Assembly: GCA_022925895.1 (NCBI GenBank)
Contig: JAKSYS010000198.1
Coordinates: 26,361-90,360, forward strand
Direction: 5' to 3'
DNA: 64,000 nucleotides
From: Fragilaria crotonensis
Taxonomy: Eukaryota > Bacillariophyta > Fragilariophyceae > Fragilariales > Fragilariaceae
This document shows positions 43,562 through 56,205 of this stretch, piece after piece. Under the pieces are notes generated by a model. That model saw nothing but the letters and a program-made list of their open reading frames with translations. It was not told the DNA's origin and ran no database searches. The position numbers and the translations under genes were made by a program. Each line of letters starts with the position of its first letter. Position 1 is the stretch's first letter.

Positions 43562-45172
43562 TTAATTGTTGTCCACCATATTGTCATCATCGGTATCTTC
43601 GCCGCCGCCATGCTCGTCGTTCCAGTTCTCCCACATCTCGACCATCAAGTCATGTTGAAGTAAATTGTGACTTGCAACACTTTGCATGTTTGTCACCAAC
43701 TCTTCTCTCTGGTCAATTGTTTGCCCCGGATCACGAGGTACGACAACAAAGTGATGCATTGGATCGTAGTTTGCGTCATCATTGAGGTAATCACCGTCGA
43801 TGTTGTGCTCACGTGAGTAGTCGATAATTAAATTATGCAAAATAACACACGTCCGCATCACAGTGTCCATTGCGCGACGGTTCCACAAACGACACGGACA
43901 CGACAATATGTGGAAGCGAGCCTGCAATATCCCAAAGGCACGCTCAATGTCCTTACGTTTGGCCTCTTGAGCCGTCACGAAAATTTCTGCATTGCAGTCG
44001 TCGCATTCGGAATGGTCTTCACGAAACACGCATAGTTTGGGTAGATACCATCCGCCAACCAGTATACTGAGTGTTCGTTACCATTCACTGTAAAATCAAC
44101 CCTTGAGCTTCCCCTGAACGGCATTGAAAAAGAGGCGACCGATCCAAAACACAGATGTCATTCAGACTTCCCGGTGATCCAAGTTGAAATGCCAGAACCT
44201 GGTACTCTGGTCAGCAATTGCCTCCAAAATGACGGTTGGCACGCCACTCTTACCCTGAAACATACCCTTCCAAGAAGAAGGGCAATTCTTCCACTCCCAG
44301 TGCATGCAGTCAATTGACCCAATGCACCCTGGGAATCCTGCTGCTTTACCCTCGTCAAGAAGTCTGTTGAGGTCGTCAATTGTCGGGTAACGAAGTGCTT
44401 CTTCACCGTAGACGGCAATTATTGCATGACAGAAACGTTTCAAGCATTGCATACCTGTCGACGCTGCCATGCGATACTTGTCGTCATGTTCCATGGGCGA
44501 CACGCCTGATGTCAGAAGACGGACTGCAGAACAAACCTTCTGTAGAGTAGAAAGACCAAGTTTTCCGGCAGCATCTTGCTTCTGTAGAAAATAGGGATCA
44601 CGATTGGAGAGCTCCTCAACAATGTTGTCAAACAGGCCCTTTGGGAGCTTGAAAAACTTCTTGAAGTACAAGTCATCATACACCGGAGTTGGGCCCCAAA
44701 AATCATTGTATAACAAGTGTGAGTACCTGACACGATGACGTTCAAGGTTTGGTGCCTTTCCAGGACGAGAACCACCCCACACAGCAGGTGGTGGTTCCTC
44801 TTCCACCACATGGTGAACCACTTCATCATCCTGGAATTCCTCGTCGTCAGCAAGAATGAGGGTTGTCGCAATATCGATGATGTCGGCATTGTCGTCCAAC
44901 AAGAGGAAGAGAACATCCATGTTGATTGGTGTTGGTTTTCGTTTGTGAATCCTTTCCAAGATATGGTGCACGATCGATGGAAGCAAGTCAATCGAACTGA
45001 TCAAATAGAAGAAGATCCTGCAATCGAACTGATCGAATAGGACATATTTCGACACGCTACAATCTGACATTTGGTGACCAAACGCTATTCCAACGTCTAC
45101 ATGTGGACGTTGGAATAGCGTTTGGTCAGAAAATTGCGTCGCAAAAGTTACAATGTAGCGTATCGGGCCCAA
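43562..45172 (-). pseudogene. Harbinger DDE transposase, frameshifted
   Basis: The first frame (45172-44162, 336 codons; the real start may be MDVLFLLLDD) includes FPGCIGSIDCMHWEWKNCPS, the first catalytic Asp. Adding one base at AA 44181-44182 continues SPGSLNDICVLDRSPLF. Further on, YWLADGIYPNYACF holds the second Asp, and RKDIERAFGILQARF the catalytic Glu. Three one-base homopolymer changes (44181-44182, 44100-44102, 43980-43983) would keep one frame open to 43562. All three catalytic acids are present, so the gene may be intact in reality. Confidence 0.85.
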
Positions 45173-45527
45173 CCGGTGGTTATAATTTTACATTTTTTCG
45201 GTCAGATCTGACCGAAATCAGAAAATAGCGTTACCGGTGGGCATGCTCTAAGTTGTTCATTTTTGTCTGCCGAGAAGGTCTTAACTTGGGCTCAAGGTCC
45301 GTGGTGTCACCAATCGAAACTTAAAGTCTAAAAACTAATAGATGGCATATTTTTAACTTTTAAAACTGAGAAATGAACATTCAAACGATCGCGCTTGTAT
45401 TCAATGTTATACATGGATGTGTTCCTTTCATCACGAACAATGCAAATGACATGACGTTTCGGTGAAATGCCAGAATTTACCTTACTGTTTGGTCAAATGG
45501 CACTCTTTTTTTGGAACGGAGGTAGTA

Positions 45528-45964
45528 CTGAATAGTGATTTTTAATTCTCTACTCATCTACGACAGTAGAGTAGAGTAGATAATATAGAAGGCTCGAATA
45601 ATAGAGTATTGCTGAAGGCAAGTACAAGCACTAGAGTAGACTGGTACGAGAATACTCGGAGTAAGGGTTTCCATTTTTAACCTCGTCGCTGATGCGCGTA
45701 ATATAAGAGGTTAGAGTGTTCCTGTTCTCATCACATAGGGCATATAAGTGAATAAAAACGTATGATCCAGTGTTGTCAAATGAGGCCCAGGAGCTCAACA
45801 GTATACGATACTGAACCTATATAGCTTTTCTCATGTTCTTCTACCTGTGGTTCCAATTTGAAGCGTGACTCGGCCTTCAAATCCGACTTTCATCGCTAGC
45901 AAACACCTGGTCTTTCCCAATTAAATGAAGAAGACTTGACACAAATAGCACTCTCACTGTTATT
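45528..45964. other. Intergenic
   Basis: TAGAGTAGAG-type simple repeats near 45555-45590 and a TACTCGGAGTA motif near 45651-45661. No gene seen. Confidence 0.35.
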
Positions 45965-46498
45965 TTAACCTTGTAGAGTACTATCGTCTAGAGACGCAGC
46001 ATCCTTTTGGAGTTGCGCCCAAATGTGCCTCAGCTCCGCCTCCCATTCCTTGGGATCATTTTGAAAACGTGCCGCATCCATGGGGTCAACCTGTCCCGAT
46101 GAAAGGAACGCTTCCAGGATAGATTCTCGCTCTTGCCAAATTTTTTCCCAGGCGTTTTCCGTGGACTGCAGCATCCGCAGGGCATCATAGGTTGCAGCTT
46201 GGATTTCATCCTCTGATATCATGTCCTTCAGCGACGATTGGAGATCGCCAGCCTTCATTTTCGGGATTTCCTTCAGTACTTCGTCTATGGCATCCATCAT
46301 TTCAGGATTATCACCAAATAATTGTTTCATTTCCACCATTGTTTCCTCCATCTCCTCGGGTGACATTTTGCTGAACATGTCGATTGCCATTTGGACTTCT
46401 GGATCATCCAAGTCGAAAGGTTGCTGGTCGTCAACTACCACTTCATTTTTCTTTCTCCCTATACCAAATTGGGCATTTAAAAGGAATGACGACTTCAT
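45965..46498 (-). CDS. Small acidic helical protein, hypothetical
   Basis: Intact frame of 177 residues from ATG 46498. It is mostly helical and Met/Glu-rich (MSPEEMEETMVEMKQLFGDN), then AWEKIWQERESILEAFLSSG and WEAELRHIWAQLQKDAA. No family is recognised. The start (MKSSFLLNAQFGIGRKKNEV) may be a weak organelle presequence. A 70-bp coding piece (46171-46240) is duplicated exactly at 40376-40445, which implies this gene is the donor. Confidence 0.6.
   Translation of the reverse strand: MKSSFLLNAQFGIGRKKNEVVVDDQQPFDLDDPEVQMAIDMFSKMSPEEMEETMVEMKQLFGDNPEMMDAIDEVLKEIPKMKAGDLQSSLKDMISEDEIQAATYDALRMLQSTENAWEKIWQERESILEAFLSSGQVDPMDAARFQNDPKEWEAELRHIWAQLQKDAASLDDSTLQG
46171..46240. repeat. 70-bp source copy of the duplicated exon fragment
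   Basis: Identical to 40376-40445; encodes part of the region SLKDMISEDEIQAATYDALR in the minus-strand gene. Confidence 0.85.
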
Positions 46499-47007
46499 GC
46501 GCCAAGTAAGGGAACATAATGAGCAGCGTCACTCAGCTTTCGATTGTTTTACCAAGCTCAAGTTATGCAACCAAGCAAAGCACATCACACCGAACGTACC
46601 AAGAAAACTAACAGCACAGATACTCGAATGAGGGAGGGCATGTTGATGGCGGAACAGTTCAGAAAGGGATATTGTAGTGACGCTGCGACAGCGGAGATGA
46701 GAGAGGCAGATCTGATCAACGTGCGGCCTGACTTCGCTCAAACATTCTACCCTATACTTTCTGAGCACAACGCCTCCGCAAGCTTTCAGTGTTCAGTTGC
46801 TCACAAAGTTACGTTCCAACGATCTTGGTATTGGAGTACCGGTAACTGCCCGTACCGGTACCGTGTACCATTGCAGGACATAGGAGGTTTCTGATTCTTA
46901 TGGCACCTGTTCGCCTGTCAAGCATGAGGCCGAGGCTGGGAGCCAGGCGAAAATGCAACATTTCGCGCGTTCGACAATGTACTGCATCTGCATACAGTAC
47001 TGTACTT
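46499..47007. other. Intergenic before the Copia element
   Basis: No convincing gene; overlapping short frames only. GTACCGGTA repeats near 46830-46865. Confidence 0.35.
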
Positions 47008-47012
47008 GTACC

Positions 47013-47902
47013 TGTTAAACATTCCGTATCGCCCTACATATTTTTCTATTATCCCTATCCCTAAACTGTCGCTCGCATGCACAGTAAAACATTACATCCG
47101 TGCTCCAGTAACCAGTGCGACACTGCACGACTGGAATCAAAACTCACGTCGATTCAAATCATGTTCATCTCGTTCCTCGAGTTTGTACATTGATTTTCAA
47201 ACGACGCTCAACGCCTCGTTTACGAAAAACAACGCAGCCGTACGCTGCTGACCGTGATTGATATGAGGAGTGTTCCTGATTGTTCCAAGGAACACTCCCC
47301 TTTCATCAGACCTCTCATTTCGGTCGCCCTCTTTTTCCCACAATTGTCAATTTTCATATTTTAGTGTCACTCACCTTTTACTTACTGCACATATTTTTCG
47401 CACGATGATGATGATCGACCATGACGCGTTTTACCCGCCGTCGTCATGACATCATACATACCGTGCTGTACAAATATACGTAGTGAGTACGACGGTACTC
47501 ACTACAACAACAACACAACACAACACGGCGACCGGTACAACAGTACCTTTCGCACACAACTTCCTCTGCCCGTCGATAGTACGCGCACGTCTGAGTTTAC
47601 CGTTACTGTACATAACGATAAACTAATAGACAGTGCCCACTATACGACACGCGATATTTATACTAGTCAGTCTCTCGCACATACGTGTAGCGATAGAACG
47701 ACAGATAGTACATGTATCGTTATCTGTAGCGGTAGACAGCACTGCGTAGCTGTACCGTTTATAGATGAACTGAGCAGTAGTCAGTGTCGTACTAGACACT
47801 TACCTACTGGGGGCGTACCCCGTAACGGTTACGTCCTGGTTCTTAACCCGAACCCTATGCCGACCTGCGCGTCGACAGGTTCCGTTAACCCGAACCATAT
47901 CA
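47013..47902 (+). repeat. 5' LTR
   Basis: 890 bp, TGTTAAACATTCCG...CATATCA. A plus-strand open frame inside (from 47446) is repeated in the 3' LTR and is not treated as a gene. Confidence 0.92.
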
Positions 47903-47920
47903 TGGTTGCTCGCCAGACCC
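47903..47920 (+). other. Putative primer-binding site
   Basis: TGGTTGCTCGCCAGACCC directly follows the 5' LTR; TGG would pair with a tRNA CCA end. It does not match the usual initiator-Met site that I know, so the primer tRNA is unknown. Confidence 0.45.
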
Positions 47921-48174
47921 CCGTCCTGGCCCATATCCTGACCGGTCGCCGGGTTCCCTCCCCGGAAACTCCGACCTGTCTCAATTTAAATCTGGTGCCT
48001 AGCACCGATTTAAATTGCTCTAACCCTTGTTCTTTTCATTCCAGCCCTCACCCAATACCAGCAGTACATGTCCCTACTGCTGGGAGAAAGAAATTCTCAT
48101 TCCTTGCGCTCACTTTTTTTGCAAAACTGTTCTCACCCAACTAACACTTCATCCTCAACTTTGCAACACTCACC

Positions 48175-51100
48175 ATGGCCAACCCAGCGCCCACCCGTTC
48201 GCCTCCAACCAAGGCCAACCCTCCCTCCGCCCATTGTGTGAAACCTACGAAGCACATGGCGAACTACGTCGCCGCCGACGGCGATTTTGCAGCTCCTTTT
48301 GATGCACTCAAAATGCTGTTCTACCTTGCAACACTTCAAACATCTATGCTGCAACTTCTAACCACTTCACTAACACTTATCCTACAGCTGGAACTAACAC
48401 CTTCACGCCCAAGAAGAGCACCAACAAGGCTCCAGGCGATTTTCAGCGCGCTCGCACGGCCCTGACTCAGCAAGAGTCCGCCGAGATCTCGCGTTTCCTT
48501 GCAATCGTCGAGCAAGAACGCGCCCAAGACACCAAGACCAGGGTTACCTACGCCTGCAAACCCTCCAACGAAGCAGGATCTACCGAAATGGGTCGCTCCC
48601 ATTCTATTTCCAACGCAAACGGCGCCACCAACGACATCGAAGCCGCCGAACCCAAAAACGACAATGACGACGACGCGCGCAATAACACTCCTCCCACCTC
48701 CCTCCCGCGCCAAGAAGACTCCCCACTCGCCTCCTACGAAAGGCCTATCAAGAAACAACGTGTTAGCTTTGATACCAACGTCGCAATCATCAAGAACAAG
48801 CACTACAATGAAGTCGCGAAATGCGACTCTTTCAAGATCCCGGCGTTCAACGCCGAAGACCTCTCCAACGACAAGAGGGGTACCATTCGAACCGTCTCCG
48901 AAAGTGCTTTCCAATGCACTTCTCCAATCCGCAATCCGACGATTACTCGTAGAGAAATCGTCGAAACCGCGAAGCCCATCAAGTTATTCGACGAAAACGC
49001 ACGTTTCACGACCGTTCTCCCCGAAGACGCTCTCCCCGAGAATTCTGACGACGCCATCCTCTCCGGCGACGAAAGAGCTCGAACAAGACCTCACTGACCT
49101 TAATCCGCCAGAAATTGGCGGAGAACGAGACGAAACAGTGACGGCAGAAATGGATGACAACCATTCCAAAACGCAAATTCATGTATGGCGCCGACAACGA
49201 GTATACACCCGCGACGCCAGAACATGTGGTTTTTCCTCCTGGTACTGTTTTTACGGCGGTCTCTACGACAGACGAACAGTTCTTCCGCGAGTACTGCCCT
49301 TCTACGCCTGGGCACGCTACCCGTTTCTACCCACACCGCATCAATGCGGTCATACACCGCGGCAGAGTGTTCTTCCCTGGGACTCCGCCCAGCACAACCT
49401 CCGGCCGCACTCGCGGCATTTCAGTCACCAGTCTCCCCGACGAGAACACCCCGTCCACGGTGACGCCATCAATGGCCCGGTCACAACGACGGCATTGGTC
49501 CGATGTCCGAGCGCGATCCCGGAATCGAAAATGCCGTTAACCCCAACTTCAACGACGACATTTGCGAAAATGTCCTTGCTGTAGTTAACATGTCAGCCAA
49601 TACCTCTATCTACTCGCCGCCTGCGCTGAGTAGTAGACGTAGCGTGCATTTGTACATGCCTGAACTCACACGTACGTCATGTACCCTCACACTGCCTTTA
49701 CAGACGGAATCCGAACAAAACCAATGGACGAAATATTCATCAAGACTCCTCCCCAGGACGAAATCGAAATTCCCACGTCGAATTCCCACGCCGCCCTACA
49801 CTGACACCGACACCACCTACGCGTCTGTGGACATGCTGACGTCTACGTTTCCAGCACAGCCACACGCAATGTCCGCCTTCCATCGCCCGGACACCAAGAT
49901 CTACGGTGAGACAGACACGACGAACAAGAAAACTACCCGCTTTTCGTCAGTCACATATCACAATTTTTCATCCAAGAAAACTGCAGCCCCTACAAACTGC
50001 AATCCCTTTTATTTTCAACCCATCTCTGAAGACCCTCATATTTTTCATCCCATCGTCGACAGCGACGACTACGAGACATCATCTACCGCGTGCAACGCCT
50101 CACGTCTCATTCAAGACCTGAAGCTTTTAGGATTCCAACGCCCTTCAGCTTCGACAGACATCCATCTCCCTTCACGTTTGCATCCGAAACTTTTTCGCCT
50201 TTATTCTCCCACTTCACCGCCACCGACGGCGCCTACGACTGCCTTTCTACGACTACAGGCATCACCAACTTCGTCGAAGCCATGTCAAGTGATCACCCTA
50301 CGGATCCCTACCGACTTGACACCCGTTTGTCCCCTACCGACAGACAGCACATTGGACCCAATCCACCATGTGCCCTTCCTGCAGCACTCCTCTGAGCTTG
50401 ACTCAAGGACTAACCCTCATGCCGCCCTTCTATATTACCCTGATGCAACTTTGCAGGATAATGTTAATGGGCCGGTCACCATGCGCAATCTACCTGCATG
50501 TGTTGACGTTAGCATCACCGCTGCATCCTTCTGCCTCCGATACATCCAATCGGACGCCGCGACCAAGAAATGTATCCGTGACCTCACTACGGACCACCTA
50601 CGTCATTTCTTCCGCGAACTTCACCCCGTCCTAACTGTGGATCATACAACTATTGCTGACAATGATGACAGCATTGAGTACATCCAATGTATGCAACACA
50701 CTTTGAACAGGACAACCAACTTAGTTATGGACAATTTACCTGCTGAATTGCTCCAAACTAACTTCCCAGATGGCACCCCTGCCTCTTATCTGAGTCTCCT
50801 GACTGATCATGAGCCAGACACCCCAGGCCATGAATGTGCCCTTGCCATTCTCTATGCCTTCAAGACACTGCATCTTGTTCACTTTCTGACCTACCCCTCA
50901 AGTCAAGATTCCACTTTCAAGTTCATGCCACATGACCTCTCTGATATCATCCGGAATGTGCCATCCTTTGCGACAGCACTGCGTTTATTTCCCAACCGAA
51001 GTAATTTCAGAGACGTCCCTGCATTCATTCACACTTTCTTCCAAGACCAGCAAGTTGCTTCCAACCCCTTCGACAAGCGACAAGACAGCCAACGCTCATC

Positions 51101-54100
51101 CTACAATGAGCATCCTACCAACTTTGGCTCAACCTCACTATTTGCCTTCACTTATTCTCCGCTTGTGAACGGCTTTGGTGACCCATCTCCGAAATCCCAC
51201 CTAGAAGCTCTCTAGCTGCTAGGTCCCTCATCTCAGCTGCCCTCCAACACCATGCATCTCTCTACCAAGGTCACCAATGGTGATGACCCAGATTTGCAAC
51301 CTACCAACATCATTCTTGGAGCCCTACCCCCAGCTGACATGATCTTCAACTACCATTGCTCTGCCTTCCCAATGGCTACTCTACCTACAACTGAGCAGCT
51401 CCATGGCAACACTACCTATGCAATGAACCCTGCTACCACCCTAGCAGTGAACTTCGTGATTTGTCGAGATATTTCTCCAAATTACCTCCAAGAGATCGAC
51501 ATCCCCGCTGGAAACCATCAATATTCCTCGGACAAGTCCCACTTCATCCCAATTTCTACCAACACCTACAACTACTCGATCGACTTTCTACCAGATCATG
51601 AGTATCTACTCTTCCGTGTTGTCAAGACTCTTGATGTTATCGATCCCCAACGTGTGCTACCGCAGACCCCAGAACCATCCAATGTTCTCATCTTCCAAGG
51701 TACACACTCAGAGAACCCATCCTACACCTCTGGATCTCAAGTTGAACTGCCTATTCCAAAGGAAGGAGCACACACCTTCCCTATCATCTATGATTCTGGC
51801 AATCTGCCCATCATTTTGATCACAGAAATGGCAATGTTGAACCCTACACTTCAACCACAGTTCAAGCCCTTTTTCAGACTCAAGCTTGCATTCCTATGAC
51901 TGCAAACTATGAAGCAAATCAATGGGCATGTCCTAACAATCCCAGTCAACTTTGGCGCCAGTCAAACCCTGTCCACCATGTTGTTGATGATCCTCACACT
52001 GTTCCCCTTGATCTTGCTATCAGACTTATCCAAGTTATCACCACGAAACGTGGATCCGACAATGTCTACCGCGCTTGGGCCTTGCCACATCTTCAAGACG
52101 CCCTCCAAAAGCCGGCTGATCAGATCAAACACAATCGCTTTTCATTTCTCTGGCAACAGCACAATCACCCAGAATACCCATACACAAACAAGACTCCAGA
52201 ATTACTCCTTAATGTCATTCCTGGTGAGTCCAGTTCCTTGTGTTCTGACAATGAAAGCACAGCCAAATCTATTACTTGCAACTCACTTATCCCTCCTGGC
52301 CACAGACACAATGATGTGAATGTAGCAACAGAGGATAATTGCAATGTAATTAGATATGATTTGGAAAAACAACAATGTCCTCTTGAACACAATGCATTAG
52401 TTGTTCTAACACGCAGATCATCGCTTCTACCGGAAAACAACCCGGGAATCGAACCTGCAACCCCCAATCCTGAAAACTCAGACAGTTCTACCGAAATTGA
52501 CGAAACAGAACATGAAACGTCAGCAATTCCTGAAAACTCACCCATTTCTGACACTCCTGCCCCTTTTATTGACACTTCGCCACAAAATCCGACAGAAAAT
52601 CCGTCGAATCCCTTGCAGCGTCTGTCACGTGCAGTCGGACAAATTCTAACACCAAAAACCCCCTTGTCCGACACAGCAGACCAAACCCAGCCTCCACCCG
52701 CTGAAATTGTTCCCAAAACACCAACGTCAAGACCAAACGCTCCGTTACCGACAAAACGCTCAGAAACTCACCCAACGTTCGCTTACCCGCCAAGACAAGA
52801 GACATTCTTCGACGACGACGACCAAGACGACGAACAAGAAGACGACAACGGACCGCCTCAGATTCCCTTAGGTTCTCCTGATGCCCTGACTTCATCAACA
52901 AGAACCGACTTCACATATCCTCCGATTGAAGATCTGACAAGAACGCTCCTGAAATACGCCAAGACTGCAAACCTTCAAAGCTGAACTATCCAAGTGATCT
53001 TCTCCAACGACGACGTCAGTTCAATGCCTTTATGGACAACCTTCGAATTGTTTGCAACATATCCCATGGACACGCAATGTCTTTGACCTCTGGCCAAAGC
53101 AAATCAGCTACTCCCATCCATGCATTGGCACAGCACTCTACAACCTGATCTTCACCAACATCAGTGATCCTTGCCAGAAGCACATCATTGACTGTCCACC
53201 TGATGCCAGAACTGCCATTCTGACTCTAAGACGTCATTGTGCTCCACTCACCCAAGATCACATTGAACGCACGCGCGAATCCTTCTACTCGATCAAACAA
53301 GGTCACCAAGAAGTTGCGACATCATACTTGAATCGCATTCGGACTCTAACGCGCGACTGCTATCATGCCGGTATCCCTAACACCGATGCCGACATTATCA
53401 AGCGAACCATCCGTGGCGGCAGCAATCACCACTTTTATGCTGCTTCCTACCAACGTTTTGACGCCGACATCCGTCGAGCTGAGTTGAATGACGAAGAACT
53501 ACCCACTTTTGCGGAACTTGAGAGCCATTTGCTGAACATCGACGACTCGCGTGGACTCACTCTCCCTTCCCAAAATCAACGCAATTACAACCAGCATGCA
53601 AATTCTGCACGTCAACCGTTTTCAAACCAATCCTCTCGACCTCGCCAAGGCACAACACGCGTTTTCACACCACGCCAACAACATGCCTTCAGTTCTATGA
53701 TGCGACCGTACACTGCTTCAAACAACAGACCACCGCATCGACCAAACAATCGAGGACCGAATCAAGCTCCTGCACCACCAAGACAACATAACAACAATGA
53801 TCGCAGAAGCACACCACAACAATCTCGCCCTTTTCAACAACAGAATCGCGGCTCACGCCCTCCTCTCAGACCGATATCTTCAAACAATGGAAATCAACGG
53901 CGCCCTCCAAACAACACACCAGCTGTGAGACGAAACCCTAACACATCCAATGCTGCAAATATTGTATGCAATAACTGTGGTAGACTTGGCCACTATGCTA
54001 ATCGATGCATAACCGCCAATCGCTCATCAACTAACCAGAACAACCGTGGAGGACCGCCGCCCAGAAATCCAAACAATGAAAATGCAGCACCCGCAACCAG

Positions 54101-54224
54101 CGTGCTTACTTCATTACTGACTCAACTGCTTCTAACTCCCATGCTTTTCACCATCAAGCATACATGGCCACCTGTGACCTCCAGGCACCTTCAATGGCCC
54201 ATCTGCAGTTACCTCATGGCCTGA
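48175..54224 (+). pseudogene. Copia giant Gag region, frameshifted
   Basis: About 6 kb of plus-strand coding-like sequence in consecutive frames: MANPAPTRSPPTKANPPS at 48175, then frames near 48310-49097, 49154-49540, 49503-51215 (stop TAG 51213), 51252-51899, 51896-52984 and 53052-54224. The last holds a typical Copia Gag core (RTRESFYSIKQGHQEVATSY) and a CCHC zinc knuckle CNNCGRLGHYANRC at 53967-54008. Joins at 51870-51874 (T-run), near 52967 and at 53063-53065 (C-run) would fuse the upstream frames to the gag core. Whether the upstream 4.8 kb is one huge Gag N-terminus or a separate protein is not settled. Its own domains are not recognised; it is Pro/Thr/Ser-rich. Confidence 0.65.
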
Positions 54225-54349
54225 TGTCAATGCTCCTCAGATGGAAATCAACAGAGCATTGCTCAACAATGATTTCTTACCATCAGCACCAAACTCTCCA
54301 CCCAACACAGGCTCAACAGAACTCTTCCTGAAGACCCTTATCAACACAT

Positions 54350-56205
54350 CAAAGATTTGGACCACCAAGTCTTGACAACTGGCTACCTGACAGTGGTGCC
54401 ACATGTCATTATACACCCGTTTTCAGCGACCTTCGTGATGTTGAAGCCTGCCACATCCCTGTCTCTCTTGCTGACGGAACCACCAAGATCTCAACATTCA
54501 AAGGAACCACTGACTGCTACTTCACCTCTGATGAAGGACAAAAGTCTATCCTTGGCCTAACTGATGTTTATTATATTGAAGGTCTCAGCCACCGCCTTCT
54601 TTCCTGACAACCATCTCTGCAACCCAGAATTTCACAGTCATCATCCAGAACAGAGCCACTACAATCCAGTTCCCAAACAATTCAAAATACACATGGCCCC
54701 TGCTCCTGCATGAACTCCCAACACAGAATGCCTTTTCTACCATGGCACAACCTGTGGACACCACACCTGATGAAACTTCCTTCTCCCTGCATTTGACCAA
54801 CATGTTGATCCTACACAAGCTGACACCTCAAGACCAACAACTTCTTTGCCTCTTGAGACCATATCCGTCGCCTTGCGCACCGAAATTTCCGCAATCTCAT
54901 GACCGGATCCCTGCATCACGCTTGAATGATCATACACTCTCGCCTGCGATTGACAAAAACACTTGGCCAATTCGTATCTCGATCAGCCAAAAACACGCTC
55001 GCAGCAAAATTCCTCTCAGACAAGGCTCAGAACCGTTTCACCAACTTCACCTTGATCTCATGAGAAACCCTTTCGGTTTGGACTCACCACTGCAACAAAC
55101 TATTCAGCCTACCTCTTTATTGTCACAACACCTGGCAAGCTAACTGGCTGGATAGGACTTCCAACTGAAAGCACCACATCCATCATCACAGCCCTTAAGT
55201 CCTGGCTTACTCAGACAGAACTACTTGGCCGCACAAAGTCCGTCCGCTTCATCCGTACTGATGCCGGATCTGCCTTTACATCTGCAAAATTCATCACAGA
55301 ATGCACCAACCTTGAATTAAACTTGAAGCTGCTGCTCCAGAACACCAAGAAATGAATGGCATCTGTGAAGCCAAATGGAGAGAAGTTCACAACACTGCAA
55401 ATGTACTTCTCAACACTGCCCGACTTGGCGGTGCCTTCTTCCATCATGCACATGCCTATGCTGTTAGCATTATTAATGCTTGTCCAGCCAAGAATGTGAC
55501 TGACCAACATGGCAACCCAACCACACCCTTCCAATACAGCTATGGCAGAAAACCAAGCCTTGCCAACTTCCGCGTATTTGGATGCCCTGTCTACTTCAAG
55601 CGCTACGAACCGACCTTCCGCAACAAGCTCATTACCTATAAGCAACAACTCCAACGTGCTTCCCGTGGTATCTTCATCGGATTTCCAGAGAACTCAGCCG
55701 GATGGCTAGTTTACTCTCCTGATCATCCGCAGCGCATCGTAATCACTCGCGACGCCTACTTTGATGAAGACTTCAGCTCTGCCCTTGCCTTTGATTCAAA
55801 GCCCTTGCCGGAGCCATTCCCATCCGATCTCACTTGGATCCCAATGGACTCCAATCTTTGGACAACTCTGAACCATCAATTGTCCACCAAACCGGATCTG
55901 CTGCCAATCTAGGCATCACACCATCCACCTATCTTGAAGAACTCCATGACTCTGAACAACTTTTACAAGCACAAGACAATGGCCCTTCAAGCCCTGCCCA
56001 TCCAGAAGATGATATTGATGACACTGATCCCATCACAGAATCTGACATCTCTCCTGGACCAACACCACCAACTCCTCAGCTGATCAACTGGACCTTTCAC
56101 CAACTGAGACACACCCCACTTCACAAGGAAATGACTTTATACTTCCAAGAGTGTGCTGAATCTCTGCCATCAGTTGATCCCATCCACACTGCCATGCTGC
56201 GTTGA
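54350..56205 (+). pseudogene. Copia protease and integrase, frameshifted
   Basis: WLPDSGATCHYTP near 54377-54415 is the aspartic protease site. The integrase core is LTGWIGLPTESTTSIITALK then RTDAGSAFTSAKFIT (second Asp, about 55255) and HQEMNGICEAKWREVHNTAN (Glu, about 55345). It is followed by the FGCPVYFKRY region (about 55575). At least three frame changes (near 55140, 55335 and 55825) and an in-frame TGA at 56203-56205 break the reading. Confidence 0.85.

Larger units (their letters stand above)
41840..45248. mobile_element. PIF/Harbinger transposon, nested
   Basis: The 3,409-bp element has inverted repeats of about 27 bp, starting GAGCATGC at both ends, with two mismatches (GAGCATGCGCACCGGTAGCG against GAGCATGCCCACCGGTAACG). 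The target duplication is TAA (41837-41839 and 45249-45251), the T-W-A target of PIF/Harbinger. It carries the two genes usual for the group: a Myb/SANT-like protein (plus strand) and a DDE transposase (minus strand), convergent. Confidence 0.88.
41338..45525. mobile_element. Mariner/Stowaway-type element interrupted by a Harbinger insertion
   Basis: The ends are perfect inverted repeats starting CTACCTCCGTTCC and running about 33 bp (through GAGTGCCATTTGA). Each end is flanked by TA (41336-41337, 45526-45527), the Tc1/mariner target. The CTnCCTCCGTTCC start resembles the Stowaway/mariner terminal consensus. Removing the nested element at 41840-45248 leaves about 776 bp. That remnant shows one protein-like minus frame near 41640-41790 but no recognisable transposase, so it is probably non-autonomous. 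Confidence 0.75.

Noticed and set aside
47446-48144. 232-codon open frame across the 5' LTR, with a relative at 58337-59080
   Set aside because: It lies almost wholly in the LTR, reads out into unrelated flanks at both copies, and has no recognisable domain; repeated only because the LTR is repeated.
48336-48914. 192-codon minus-strand frame inside the Copia element
   Set aside because: Antisense to the gag-side coding frames; no protein-like motifs.
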